Positions 39,001 to 50,765 are shown, numbered from the stretch's first letter. The stretch is DNA of 64,000 nucleotides from Parasponia andersonii (GCA_002914805.1 JXTB01000318.1:89415-153414); one strand, 5' to 3'. Program-made: numbers and translations. The notes: a model not told the origin generated them from the letters alone.

Positions 39001-39891
39001 ATTCAACCACCAGTCACAACTTTAAGTTTATATTGAATAGCAAGTAAAGTTCCAACCTTTTAAGTATTAAATGGCAGCCACCAAAGACACCAAATAGCTT
39101 TTAGGCAGGCAACCAACCGAAGCTAAGCTAAGACAAACAGCCATGTGAACTAAATATCCATTATCCAAATCACATTTTACATTCGTTGCATTCGCCATAG
39201 AAAAAGTAACAATCTTTCTAATATGAAACCCCATACATTGAACAAATATATGTATGTATATTGACCACCCGAGAGTACTACAAGCTAAAGAAGCTACCTC
39301 CATAACTAGGGTACTAAATCATTCAACAATAAGGCACATCAAATAAGCAAGCAAAAACCCAGATTCGAATAACCCATTTAAGGAGATGAGCAAAATCAAT
39401 CAACAAAATACCCATTACCCATTATTTACACCGACATAAAAATCATAGAGAAAATAGAAGTTTTTCAAAGAAATGAAGGAGACAGATAAACAAGAAAAAC
39501 CCATGTAAGAAAACTCATTAAACAATACAATAATTCAGTTGAAGTCTAAGAAAGAAAGAAGAAAAAACTAGAACCGAAAGCAAAACATGGGCACATATCA
39601 TAATGAATAACATTAATAGAAAGCAATAAAATCAAAAGCCAGAAACCCAATAAACCTCACCAATCAAAATCTTATCTTGAAAGAGAAAAAGGGTCTGAGA
39701 ACGTAAGAAAGAGGAAAAAAAGATGAACCAACCAAATGGAGAGAATGGCGGAAGCAACAAGGGAATAAAGAGAGAGAAAAGAAAAAAAGAAGAAAAGGGA
39801 AGAAGAGAACCTGTTGAATGTGATCAGTAGTGACGTTGTTGGGATAATAGGCTGCCATCATGGGCTGCATCTGCATCAGGTGCTGCTGCAT
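36078..39891 (-). CDS. GIF1: GRF1-interacting factor 1 / ANGUSTIFOLIA3 (SSXT family co-activator), 219 aa
   Basis: GIF1/AN3 is a transcriptional co-activator that binds growth-regulating factors (GRFs) and SWI/SNF remodellers and promotes cell proliferation in leaves. Exons on the minus strand: 39811-39891, 38160-38236, 37270-37354, 36078-36494, all with GT-AG borders and in frame (660 bp with stop). The N-terminal SNH (SSXT) domain spans about residues 18-75 and includes TDHIQQYLDENKSLILKI and QARLQRNLMYLAAIADSQP. The C-terminal part is Gln- and Met-rich (YMQHQQAQQMTPQ) and then Gly/Ser-rich, as in the family. Length is close to the 210 aa of Arabidopsis GIF1. The start gives MQQHLMQMQPMMAAYYPNN, the conserved family N-terminus; the in-frame codons upstream belong to the leader. 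The gene looks intact. Confidence 0.96.
36697..37015. repeat. Tandem duplication, 159-bp unit, in GIF1 intron 3
   Basis: Copy 1 (36697-36855) and copy 2 (36856-37015) are nearly identical: each has CTTACCACAACTATG, GGTTTCGAATTGAACGATGA, CTAACATCATTCTCTTAA and AAATAGCGAACGCTACATAA. Just left of copy 1 lies CATCGTTCAATT (about 36672-36683), the perfect inverted partner of AATTGAACGATG in each copy, so a hairpin can form. This suggests a small foldback-type insertion that was then duplicated within the last intron. Confidence 0.88.
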
Positions 39892-40700
39892 TTTCGCACA
39901 CACTCTTCTTTTATATACCGACTCTAATACAAGACACACAAAGACAGACAGACTCCACTCTCTATCTCTATCTCTCTTTCTCTCTCTTAAACTTTCTCAC
40001 TCTACAAAGGTCTAAAGACAGTGTCTTCAGAACAGAGCTGAGAATACTAACTGCAAGAGTGCAAAGAGAGGGGTCAGAGGCAGGAGAGATGCCTTCGCTT
40101 TTTTTGCTCTGTTTTCACTCTCACTTTCCCCTTGTACAATGACACTACCACCGCACAGAGGGTATTAGGGGACACTGAGTGAGACAGAGAAAGGAGGAGA
40201 GAGAGCAAGTAGAGTAAGATATTTTGAGACCTCAGAAAATTTCTATAAAAAAATAAATCAAAAAAGAAAAGATTTCGAGTTTTGATGGTTTTGGCTATCT
40301 GGGTTGTGTCTCTTTCTTTTCTCTCTCACACTAAAATCGTCTATTTCTCTAACTTAAAAATGAAGGTCACGTGATGGAAGATAGAGAGAGTGAGAGAGAG
40401 GACCTGGGAGACCTATAGATATACAATAATGAATCTACATGTAGATGTTTCAGTAGTCGTAAGAGAGAGAGAGAGAGAGATATCACATTTAACATGACAA
40501 TATCTGTTGGGGTCTTTTGGACCGCTTTGGTCCAAACTCTTTTGATCTCACTTATTGATGTGATGACGCTCTTGCTTCTGTCAAGAGATTCCCCAAACGG
40601 GTCTGCCTTGGTTCCTCCAAAAACCGCTCCTTCTCCCTTAGCCAAGCGCGTGGAACACACTTGCGGACTCTCAACTTGATCACTAGTTTAGTTGGGTTTT
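39892..40700 (-). promoter_or_regulatory. GIF1 5' leader and promoter
   Basis: On the minus strand the DNA before the ATG is GA-rich (39950-39990 reads CT on the plus strand), typical of the leader of this gene. A perfect G-box CACGTG lies at 40368-40373 within TCACGTGA, about 480 bp upstream of the ATG, and a second GA/CT tract at 40461-40480. The G-box is a bZIP/bHLH binding site in plants; its use here is inference. Confidence 0.55.
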
Positions 40701-43700
40701 GGGTTGATGGATTATCATTAGACTATCATAAACCCAAATGAATGTCTCTGACCCAACCCAACTTTTTAGGCCACAACTTCTTCTCCCCTAATCAAAATCC
40801 CACTTCCCAAAGCCTATTAGAGTAGTTGAACTAGTACTATCGACTATTCTACTATCCACTAACCACACCTGAATATCCTTTTTTTTTCTTAATCTTTTTT
40901 TTTTTCTCTTTTTTTCCCTTTGGTTCTTTCCAAGTAGAAACTACGAGTTCTTTTAACTAATAATATAAAAGTACAATTGAAAAGTGTAAGGGCTTCAAGC
41001 AAAAAAGAAAAAAGTACTAACTAAGAGCTATTTCTTTTCAAAAAAAAAAAAAAAAAGAAAAACTATAAGAGCTATTTGTAAAAAGAGTGAAGCATGCCTG
41101 AATATCAGTTTTCCTTAACGGTGTGACATTGTACTGATAATGTATAGCCACCAGAGCTATCCCTGCAGCAAGTCAAAATTCTTTTGAAGGAAAAACGGTG
41201 TAAAACTCGAACCATAGTAAATGGAGTTGCATGATATAAGAATCTTTGTCAGCACCAAAACTTTTTTAGTTTTTTTAAACTAAAATAGCTATATATATTT
41301 ATTAAAAATATATCTTGTTATCTCAATTACTGCATGGATATATAGCTATCTTATATTCCTCTAGCTATACTTATTCTTTATATGTCACCTTTGTTTCAAA
41401 AGGCTAAGTTTAGCTAGCCCTCTCGCCACTAAGGAGTAAGGAATCCTTCTACTCTGCAAAAGGAGGAATGGAGGAATAAAGTGACTATTATTGATTGAGA
41501 AAAATGCTCATTCAGATTGCGGATGTGCAGCTCCAAAGTCCAAACAAAGCTAACATTATCATCTGGAGCTAGAACTTCAGCATCTTTTTTATGCACTTCT
41601 AATTGCATCACAATGTTTTAGGAATTGGCTAATAAGTGAAGTTTTGCGGGACTATCTTTAATGATATAAGTTGACTGACTGGTATTGTTTGCCTGACTCT
41701 CATATCTACTTTATAAGGCGGCATCCGTTAGCATTAAAGTAACTTCAATAACTCTTTAGAAGATAAATTGTAAATGCTTTGTTTTGTCCAATAAGATAAA
41801 TAGTGAGTTTTGCAGATATTGACATAAATGTTTCATTCATTACATCTTGAAATAAGATTGTCTGGGGACCCAAGAGTTCACATGCCCCTGCACTGGTGAC
41901 GTCCAGTCCATTTCCAACTGTCCCAATTAGGTCCCTCCAAAGTCAAAAGTGACCCACCATACTTATCCTGCACCAACACATTATCCAATAGACAATTAAA
42001 GGGGTAAGGCGGTGAGCTAAGCCATCTGCCTCACGGTGGGGTCAAAGCATCACGGAACCATGGTCTCAAAATACAACAACAATAACAGTTAAGCCTCCCT
42101 CGTGGGTTTGGTGTCTGCCTTTATAAAAGACTAGTCCATAATGATAAAAACTTGTATTGTGAATAAATATTTTGGTGGAGTCAAATCTAGAACGAAAGGT
42201 TGGTGGTGCTCCCGGCTCCCCAAACATGATGGGTGGTTGGGGTGTCTCAATTGATTTATGTACTCATATTCTAATCCTGTCTTTTCCTTTAGCTTCTTTT
42301 TCCCATTTGCTTTTGTTGCCTCTGTATCTAGGTGCTGGGGCTTTGTCACTGTGCAAGGACAGCTTGCTAGCTAGCTAGCTACACGCGCTTATTCTGCTTG
42401 GAGAGTTGGTGACACTTCAGGGGCTGCTGGCTTTGCTGCTACATGTATTGTGGCATGAGGTTTATTAGCACCATCACGTGTGTGGCTATCACAGCTCTCT
42501 ATTCATGTGGATCTCATACAAGCCACCACTGTGATTGGGTATACGCATTACAACCAAAGCAACTCTCTTTAAGGTATAGTATGCCAAAGTTGTCCTAGAT
42601 TATCCGGTTTAAAGTAGTACTACCAACAAAACTCAATCCCATCCCCATGGCACTAAAAAGAATATTAACATAATTACAAGCTAATTGAGCAGCCCCTTTA
42701 GCACATTTAGTTTAAACGGTCATCACAAATGAAGTAAATTTGAAAGAGAACTATGATACACCTGACAATGTACTGTAGTTGAATAGCGAAATGTTATTGA
42801 ATTATGAACAGCATGTGACCAATTGGTACTAGTGTAATTGGTCTAGGACTTCGGAGTGTGTGAGTGTGAGGGAAGGATTATGAGTTCCAGTCTAAAGATG
42901 ACAAATAGGTGTATCTCATCTTGAGCATGTCCAATTATTGCACAGAAGAGACTTCTCAAGCTAGGGAGAGGAGAAGGAAAAATAACCCCCATATATGGAC
43001 GTGTTTGACATGCAGTGTCTGTAAATTGGACTAAGGGTATCAACCGTTACTTTTCAGCTCTTTGCTCATCATATATAGTCAGGCTGTCTTAGCTAGTTAG
43101 CAACTCATGATGGCATTGGCATACGAGGGTACTGTTTTTCCCACACTTGTTGCAGACAATAATAGAGTAAAACAGTTGACTTTCTAGAGAGTATCCATAG
43201 NGACTATTAGGACTTCATGACTATCTTGTGAAACTCAGAATATGATGCAAAGTTCTGGCATTTGTAGCATTATCCACTAATATCTCTCAAGGTTAATTAT
43301 GTAGGAAATCAGCATCATCAGCTTTTTTTGGGCCATAACAAACAGTACTAACAGGCTCCACTTTTTTGCTTTAATATCTTGTCCTTCACACACACACACA
43401 CACATATATACATATGTATATATGTATGATTAACCTGTAAATGTTTGATGCATAGTTATAGAACATGTAAGCTTACAACAAACGCACTTTGCTCCCTTTG
43501 GCTTTCCAGTTTGTTGTCTCTCCCAAAAGCTGCGATCCATGATATGTACAAATACATAATATATTTATGTATATGTATATGCACAGTACACGAATTATGC
43601 AAAGAAATTAATGAATGGCTCCGAGATTTTACGTCTATTTTCAGTGTTAAGAGAAACACTAATATTTATGAAGAAAGAAGTGGTGTTTGGTGGAAGTTGA

Positions 43701-43913
43701 AACCCCATTGAAAAGGGTGCCAAATTATATGACTAGGTTTTTTGCAGTAAAAAATGGACAGCTAATATAGCAATTGATGAGCCCTCTTTCTGACACACTT
43801 CACATGTTTGTATTCTTTGCCCTTGAAATGTCACACCACATTCCTTTTACAAGTAACAATGTTATATGGCTCTTCTTCACGTCATGCAAAATTTGTAATT
43901 ATATATATATTTG

Positions 43914-43944
<31 letters not shown>

Positions 43945-44471
43945 TCATGAAGGTATGCCATTTGGGGTACATTTCTTTTTTTTTTTTTTTTTTATCCCCC
44001 CCTTGAGCTGCACTAACCATGTGACTTAGCAAGAGGGACATGTCCCACCCCATTTTTGACACGTCGTAGGGACACACTTCCTTGAAACATCAAAAGACAT
44101 TTCAAAATTCCCACTTTTTCGCCTTTTGTAGAGCGTGTTAGCACTTGTACGACTGACTATAGTAATATATATATAGATACACTTGTTTAAACACACGATG
44201 CCTGAGGCACGTGACCTGTTGTACTGAGTCAATAGAGAAAGATTTACTTTTGTGTCTAAAAATCCAAAATAAATTGAATGGACTAGAGCAAAAAGCTCAA
44301 AAGAAAGAAAAGAAAACATAATCATTATTTATGTGTTCCCTTTATTAGTGCATGAAAGGTAAATAATACAATAAAAATATTAAAAAAAACCCTAAGCTGC
44401 TGGATTAAGGCTCAATTCTCGAGTTGATTCTCCTTTCTATATATTCTTATAGATATATATATATATCTAAT
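40701..44471. other. Gene-free intergenic DNA
   Basis: No coding gene, tRNA or recognisable miRNA precursor is visible. The stretch has poly-A and poly-T runs, (CA)n/(TA)n at 43389-43427, a long (AT)n at about 43900-43944, a T-run at 43976-43993, and an ambiguous base at 43201. A CACGTG is present at about 42475. Open frames here (for example 42172-42378 and 43445-43711) lack recognisable similarity. Confidence 0.5.
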
Positions 44472-44716
44472 GGGCAACAATCAGCAGGTAATTTTTTTTT
44501 TTTTACAACCGAGTAGATATCAATTTGGCCGATAAAAATTTAGTATGTATATTTTTTTATTGTAAAAAATAAGAGAGAGAAAAAACATTAATGATGCACA
44601 TCTTTTCATACACTTTATTATAGCCATTAGATCACCATTAGATGGTGATCCAACGGCTAAAATAAAAATACATACTCACAGGTAAAAAAAAAAAAAAACC
44701 TATTGAATTAGCAACC
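44472..44716 (-). mobile_element. MITE-like element, copy E (about 245 bp), more diverged
   Basis: Same family and orientation as copy C: it begins GGGCAACAATCAGCAGG and ends GAATTAGCAACC, with the internal dyad ATTAGATCACCATTAGATGG conserved. Its termini have drifted more than those of the other copies, so it is probably the oldest of the set. It is flanked on the left by (AT)n. Confidence 0.8.
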
Positions 44717-44993
44717 ATATTTAATATATTCATTGTAATGAATACAACTTATGGGCTAGTACTTAAGACTTAAGAATAGAGATAGTGTTGGAATCCCACA
44801 TATGGTGCTTTTTAAGGAGAAGATTTTTTTCACATGAGCTACCGACTCCTCGACTCACATAGTAATAGAGGGTTGATAAAGTTCGTGCCTTTTAATCAAG
44901 AGCATAGGAGTTTAACCTACCATGCATATAGTGGTCAACAAAATAGCTTCTATTATTTGAGAGGATTGGTGTGGTTGTTTGATCGATTTCACC

Positions 44994-45720
44994 CCTCTTT
45001 ATCCTAATAAATGTTTGAAATCTGCCGGATTTATATTTATAATGCATATATAGTATTTCTCCGTTATTGTACGAGTATGTTTAACTTTCTTCATTACTGT
45101 ATGAGTCTGTTTAACTGACCTCAGATTAAATTTAAAAGAAAAATTTAACTTCGGCTCGAATCCTTTAAGTAGACTAATTGGTGTTTTGAAAATATTGAGA
45201 TATATTTTCCTCGTCATTCGTCGTTATGACACATGGAAACTATGGTGCTAGATGAAATAGGATAATGGGCTATTGTTATATGAGGACCTGATTATTGGTT
45301 ATGTAGGGCCTAATATCCACTGAAATTAGAGAAAATGATAGAGAAATGGACATGGATATGAGTATATTTTTTCCCTCCTTATCCTAATAAATGTTTAAAA
45401 TCTGTCGGATTGATATATATAATGCATATATATAGTATTTCTCCGTTATTATATGAGTCTGTTTAACTGATCTCAAACTAAATTAAATTAAAAAGAAAGC
45501 TTAGCTTCGACTCGAATCCTTTCAGTAAAGTAATTGGTGTTTTGAAAATGTTGATATATGTTTTCCTCGTCGTCCGTTGTTATGACACGTGAAAACTATA
45601 GTGCTAGATGAAATAGGATAGTGGGCTATTGTTCTATGAGGATTTGGTCATTGTTTATATAGGGCCTAATATCCATGATTAGCCCACTGAAATAAGGTAG
45701 AGAAAATGATAGATACAAGA
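44994..45720. repeat. Tandem duplication, about 380-bp unit
   Basis: Copy 1 (44994-45373) and copy 2 (45374-45720) share ATCCTAATAAATGTTT, AATGCATATATA, AATTGGTGTTTTGAAAAT and TGCTAGATGAAATAGGATA in the same order. Parts of the unit (CCTAATATCCA, GCCCACTGAAATAA) recur at about 49066-49110, so it belongs to a family dispersed over 45-49 kb. Confidence 0.85.
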
Positions 45721-47372
45721 CTATTTGGGGTCATTCATCCTTTTTTAGGATTATATTTATATACTGATTTTTTTTTTTGGACTAAAACTTAGGACTAGGT
45801 AGAGAGAAAAAAAAAAAAAAACAAGTTTCCTAATCTGTCCTTGTCCAAAAGTGAGGATTTGCAAGTGGGAGCGTTAAATTGATGTCATTTTATTTTGTCA
45901 TATTTCTCCTCATTTCCCTTCTATTTTCATTTTTTTTCTCGTTCTCTCACTTCTTCTTCTTGATTCTCTTTCTAAAATCAAAGTTTAGTTTCCATCTCAT
46001 GATGAACATGAAACCACTTTTTCTACTCTTACTTGATTAATTTGTCTATCTCATGAAGAACATGAAAGTTTGGGTATTCTTGTTCTCTTTCTCTCTTTCT
46101 CTCTCTCTTAACAAACCTTTTACTATTTATTAAAAACTTAGTTAGAAAGAAGTTTAGCATTGATAGGTGGGGAGTTTTTAGGATTTTAAAGGTAAATAAA
46201 TAAGTTCTTTTCAAGAATAGTTTTTTATGGTTGATAATGTATGAATAATGTTCGAATGAGGATTGTAATACTGATCTAAATAATAATGAGCTAAAAATTC
46301 TATATTTGAGTATTTTCATCTTTTTCTTAATATCTTATAGATCTCGTTATTACGTCATACGTCAAACTGATCTTGACGTATGGTCAAAATTAACTTGACC
46401 TTAGGCCAAAATGCTCTTGACTTTTGGTCAATATGATACTGATATTTGAGGTCAATTTTAACTAGCTCCTCATCATTTTGGAAGTCATTTCTCCTTTATT
46501 CATTAAATATACCAATTTATGTACCATGAAAGATATTATTCTATCTTAGGATATGGTTTTTGAGATATTTTGTGGACATGGTAAATGCTTTGCTCACTAA
46601 CAAGACCTTCTATGCAGAACTCATTTAATTTAGACTCAGTTGAGATAAATTTTAAAATTATAGTCTGAAAGAAATCCCAACAACTAGATTAGTGCTAATA
46701 CTAAAATTTTACCTGTTTTTCACCTATGGTCAGAATGTTCTTGACTTTAAGTTAGGAAGTTTTTGACTTCGTGCCAAGAACTTCCTGACCACAAGTGATA
46801 AATTTTTTTGACTTAGTTCTTGATTTAGGGTCAAGAAGTTATTGGGTTGGAGTCAAGTTTTTCTAGCCTTTTGGTCAAGAATTGATTGACTTGGGTTAAC
46901 ATATTATTGACCCGAGGTCAAAAAGTACATTTTCAGTAGGGTTCATGGCCTTAGTACTTAAAGTATAGTTTGATATGAAACTTAATCACGATGTTATATG
47001 TAATATGTTCTTAAATTTATAAGTTTTCTCAAAAACAATTTGGCATGAATTTAAGAATAATTTGAGGAAAGGTGCAAATAAAAAGACAATCTGACCGAAG
47101 GTAACTTTAATATACTATTACCTTAAAGCCCATACAGTTGTTCTTAACCCTAGGATTAAGTTATTTTTGAACTAGGGTAATTAACAAATTATTTATTAAA
47201 TGAACTGAACTTAACTGAAAAATATGCTAAATAGATAATCATAGATAATATGATAATTATGCCAATACAACAAAATAAAAATAAAAACTAGATGTGAATA
47301 ACGAAAAAAAATATCTAAAACATATATACAAAATAAATTGTTGTCTTTCTCCTAGAAATTGGGTCACTCCTT

Positions 47373-47542
47373 TTAGTCAGTTTCAACTCCTCTTTTTTGC
47401 AATGTTTGATAATACAACTTGTATGCAAGCTTATGATGAAAGTATTCCATCCTTTCTGTCGTGAACTTAGCAATAAGCTTGTCGGACATCATGAACTTGG
47501 CGCATTTCATACAAGCATCCTACAATCTCCGTTGGAAAATAA
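47373..47542 (-). pseudogene. Fragment of a Ulp1-like (peptidase C48) domain
   Basis: On the minus strand, SNGDCRMLV is followed, after a change of frame, by MKCAKFMMSDKLIAKFTTER, then a MEYFHHKLAYKLYYQ segment and a stop. The pattern matches the end of the Ulp1 catalytic domain, where the catalytic Cys lies in a D-C-G-x-F-V box and is followed by 'K-Y-x-E' and a helix ending in an 'LAY-x-LY' motif. Ulp1 enzymes remove SUMO from proteins. In plants, copies of this domain are often carried by Mutator-like transposons. The Gly of the box is Arg here, the frame is shifted and no upstream exon with the His and Asp residues is seen, so this is a relic. Confidence 0.5.
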
Positions 47543-48295
47543 CAAAATATTAAGTTAAATCATACAAATGAGGGTTAAGTGAGATTTGACTCCAAGTCAA
47601 GTGTGACTTGACTCTAGGTCAAGTGTGACTTGACCCAAGGAAGATTAAGAAGAACTTGACTTGGGATCAAGAAGAACTTGATCTCAAATTAAGAAATCCC
47701 ATAAAGGGTTTCACCCAAAATTTTTTCTACAATAAATGAGAAAATGACACGAACAGAAACAAATCTACCAAAAATTTGAACACAAAATCCCATTCCATGA
47801 CACAAAGAAATAAACATAGATAAACTAAAAAAAAACAAGGATTTTTGCATTGATACTAAAAAAAATTGAATCTTTCTATCATTTTCTATCGGCCTCTTTC
47901 CTTTCTAATCAGCCGATTCACTGGGTCTTTTTCTCTTCTACTGCCTTTTTCTTCTTCGTTGGAGTTCTCGATCTCGATGCAAAGTTTTGACATAACGGGT
48001 TTTAGCCATTTCGGTACTTTTTTGGTTCGTTGAGATGATAATAATATGTTGAATATCTAAAAAACTAAATTGAAGGTCTAAAATACTAACTTTGGTAAAT
48101 CGTTTTTTAGTTCCACAACGATTTTTGCTTATTTTAATTCCCTTTTTTGTGGGTTTTTTTTTTATTTCAATTTTGAGAAAAAATAGAGAATGGAGAGAGA
48201 GAGAACTAAATTGGTCCTATCCATGTCATTTTCTCAAAATGATATGGTTAGAACTACCTTGGGCGAAAATGACTTTTGTGCATTTTTTATATAAT

Positions 48296-48436
48296 GATAT
48301 TTTTAAGAATATCAAGGACGTCTTGATATATGGTCAAGAGCTTATTGACTATGAGAAAATCATTATTTATAACTTTTTTATAGTTAGAAAGCTCTTGACC
48401 ATAGGTCACTATGTTCTTGACACTTCTAAAAATGTT
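48296..48436. repeat. 141-bp imperfect palindrome
   Basis: The arms (about 70 bp each, centre near 48366) match at about 70-75% when one is reverse-complemented; the best block is TATGGTCAAGAGCTT in both. As a result both strands encode a similar peptide (plus: DVLIYGQELIDYEK; minus: NIVTYGQELSNYKK), which explains the two overlapping open frames without any gene. It would form a strong hairpin RNA if transcribed. Confidence 0.8.
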
Positions 48437-49136
48437 ATTTAAAAAAAAATGTAAAAAAAAAAAGGCATTTAAGCTCAAATTAGTCATATATTGTCTTTTT
48501 CTCAATAAGGTAAGTGGATTATTTGAAAATGGACCTCGATAGTAGTGTTTTGAGAAAGGATATAGGTAGGACTAATTTGAGCCAACATAAGTTTTTGAGA
48601 AAATTTGATTTGTTATGGTAAAATTTATATTAAAAAAAATTGGAAAGTCCTGAGTTAGCAAAGTTTTTGAACAATCCCAGAATTATCTTTTCTTATAAAA
48701 TATCATTTTTCAAAAATATTATTTTTCATTGATTGATGAGTTAGTAGAGAAAATTGGTCAAGTGACTTGAGGTAATCAGTTTAGTTACTTCAAGTAACTC
48801 TTAATTACTTCAAATAATTTAATTTGTTACCTCGAGTACCTTTAAAAAGTACCATTTTTTAAAAAATAGTATTTTTTAAATATTACTAAAGAGTTGTATT
48901 TTTCTAAAAGAATCCAAGATTTCTCAAAAATTTCAACCCATTTGGGATTTTTCCTTTTTTTAGACCAAGGACTTGAATTTATATAAAAGTACTTTTTTTA
49001 GAATGACATTTATAGAAGTGTCAAAAATATTTTGACCTATGGTCTGCTTACTTTTGAGTTTTATGTAAGGTATAATATCTATGACTTTTAGCCCATTGAA
49101 ATAAAGCAAGTGGATTATTGGAAAATGGAAAAGGAT

Positions 49137-49340
49137 TATTGTAACATCCCTACTTCAAGTCTCCATTGGGCTCCCTAGCCCACAGATTTATGGCTCTTAT
49201 ACACAGGCATTCACTATTCATTTGTATTATACTCTGTGGATCCCATAACACCCTAAAGGATTTTCTTGCGTCCCTAAGATTCAGACCTTGTAACTCCACT
49301 TTCAGGAGTTCCCAAGTGGAAACCTAGTACCGATTGCAGT
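49137..49340. mobile_element. About 200-bp insert starting TGTAACATCCC, possible LTR or TRIM fragment
   Basis: A segment of different, less AT-rich composition interrupts the local repeat: the flanks (GTGGATTATTGGAAAATGG before, AGTGTTTTGAGAAAAGG after) lie close together in the related copy at 48508-48560. It begins TGTAACATCCC, a common start of plant Gypsy LTRs. No target duplication is visible. Confidence 0.35.
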
Positions 49341-49451
49341 GTTTTGAGAAAAGGACATGATTTGGGCCAAAATGACCTTATTTGTGATTTTTTTTAAGAA
49401 CGACTTTTTTTAAAAGTATTAAAATGTTTTGATCTATAGTCAACATAGGGA

Positions 49452-50765
49452 TGATAAGTGTATTTTACACTTATCTTTATTATACTTTTGAGCTTAAGAA
49501 TTGCTCATCATTGAGATTTTTTTATGTGTTTTTGTTGTTTTTGATGCATATTTCAGATGAGAAATCATTGAGAAAAAAATTCCATCTTTTCAAGTGAAAC
49601 CGAGATTAAACTAAGGCAATTTTGATCATTTGCGAGTGAAGATAAATGTTTCAGCAATGTGTAGCAGCACCATAATGGAAGAAACTCAGCAGAAGTAGCT
49701 GCTGTAGTGCCAAATTGGTGCCACAGTGCCAAAAATTCCAGAGAACTGGAGTTGCAGCACCGAGAGATTTATCTCTTTGCACCGCAGTGCCATGCTCACG
49801 ACGCCTTGACACCAGGTGATACTCCTGTGGCGCTGCAGTGCCAACCCTTGGATCTGATGGGGGACGAAAAAACCCTAGCAATCAAAGTTAGAGAGAGTTA
49901 GAGAGAATTTCTTAAGGAGAAACAATAAAGAACAAAAGGAATCACGAGAACTCAGGAAGAGACTAGAAGATTGAACAAGCTTCAAAGAGTTTTTCTTTAT
50001 CTTTTCCTTATTTTTTCCTTTGTTTTTCTGCTGTGGACGTGTATCAGCTATATCATTATTGTTGTTGTGTTTTTCCTTATATGAACATGAGCTAAACTCT
50101 ATTTCTAGGGAGGCAATCAAACCTCTAATGTAATATAACTATTTGATTTTCCTCAATTGTTCTTGAAATATTTTGTTGAGTTGATTGTTCTATCTTAAGT
50201 TTAATGTATCTATTTACTTGGCCATTAAATAAAGTTGTGTTGTAAAATCTATATGAACTTAGGAATGGAAATATATGTTTGGACATAAATAGAACAACAT
50301 AAGATTGCTTAGTATAGTATGAGTTTGCATAGGATAGGAATACTTATGTGACTTATGCAATCTTGTATGAGAATTACCTATCATAATGAATCTAGTCATT
50401 TTATGTTAGGAGTAACATTAACTTGTCTAGATATTTTCACTCATATCTTAGAAAGGAACTTATGAATATATTAGGATTCTCGATTGTCAATTCTAAATGG
50501 ATAGTTGAGTTTTAAGGAAAACTAGTAATTGGAACAAATTATGGTTACCTAGTTTTATTCTCCATTCTTTCCTTTTACATTGTTATTTACATTTTGATTC
50601 TTGCACAGAACCATCAAATATTGTTATTGGATAAATTAGAAGCTAGTTTCAGTTAGTACTTAGTATTTATAAATCAAGTACTCCTCGTGGGACCGACACT
50701 CTCTTACTCTATATTACTTGTTGGGATTTGTATACTTACAGTTGTGTTTTAGAAATAGACCAACA
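49452..50765 (+). repeat. 5' LTR of the gag-protease Gypsy element
   Basis: 1314 bp, beginning TGATAAGTGTATTTTACACT and ending GACCAACA. At 49650-49860 it holds many GTGCCACAGTGCC / GCAGTGCC words on both strands, giving this part an unusual GC-rich dyad-rich composition compared with the AT-rich surroundings. The short frames 49651-49901 on both strands are products of this repeat. Confidence 0.9.

Larger units (their letters stand above)
45721..49451. repeat. Mosaic repeat region rich in TTGAC / GTCAA words
   Basis: No host gene is visible. 46360-46460, 46720-46930, 47577-47697 and 48290-48440 contain dense runs of TTGAC and its complement GTCAA, often paired as TTGAC-N4-6-GTCAA. 47577-47650 is a true minisatellite with a 22-bp unit containing TTGACTCTAGGTCAA. 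Another recurrent segment (TTTTGAGAAA, then GACTAATTTGAGCC or similar) is seen at about 48225, 48545 and 49345. The core TTGAC is also the W-box recognised by WRKY factors, but such repeats need not be regulatory. The region reads like decayed DNA-transposon sequence. Confidence 0.6.

Noticed and set aside
42000-42135. Possible SINE or tRNA-like sequence (GTGAGCTAAGCCATCTGCC)
   Set aside because: No B-box (GGTTCGAATCC), no A-rich tail and no target duplication were found.
42450-42560. Possible miRNA hairpin with repeated GTGGC / GCCAC words
   Set aside because: The arms do not pair over 18 or more bases and no mature miRNA sequence that I know is present.
48092-48505. Overlapping plus (116-codon) and minus (72-codon) frames
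   Set aside because: Both arise from the 141-bp palindrome and have no protein similarity.
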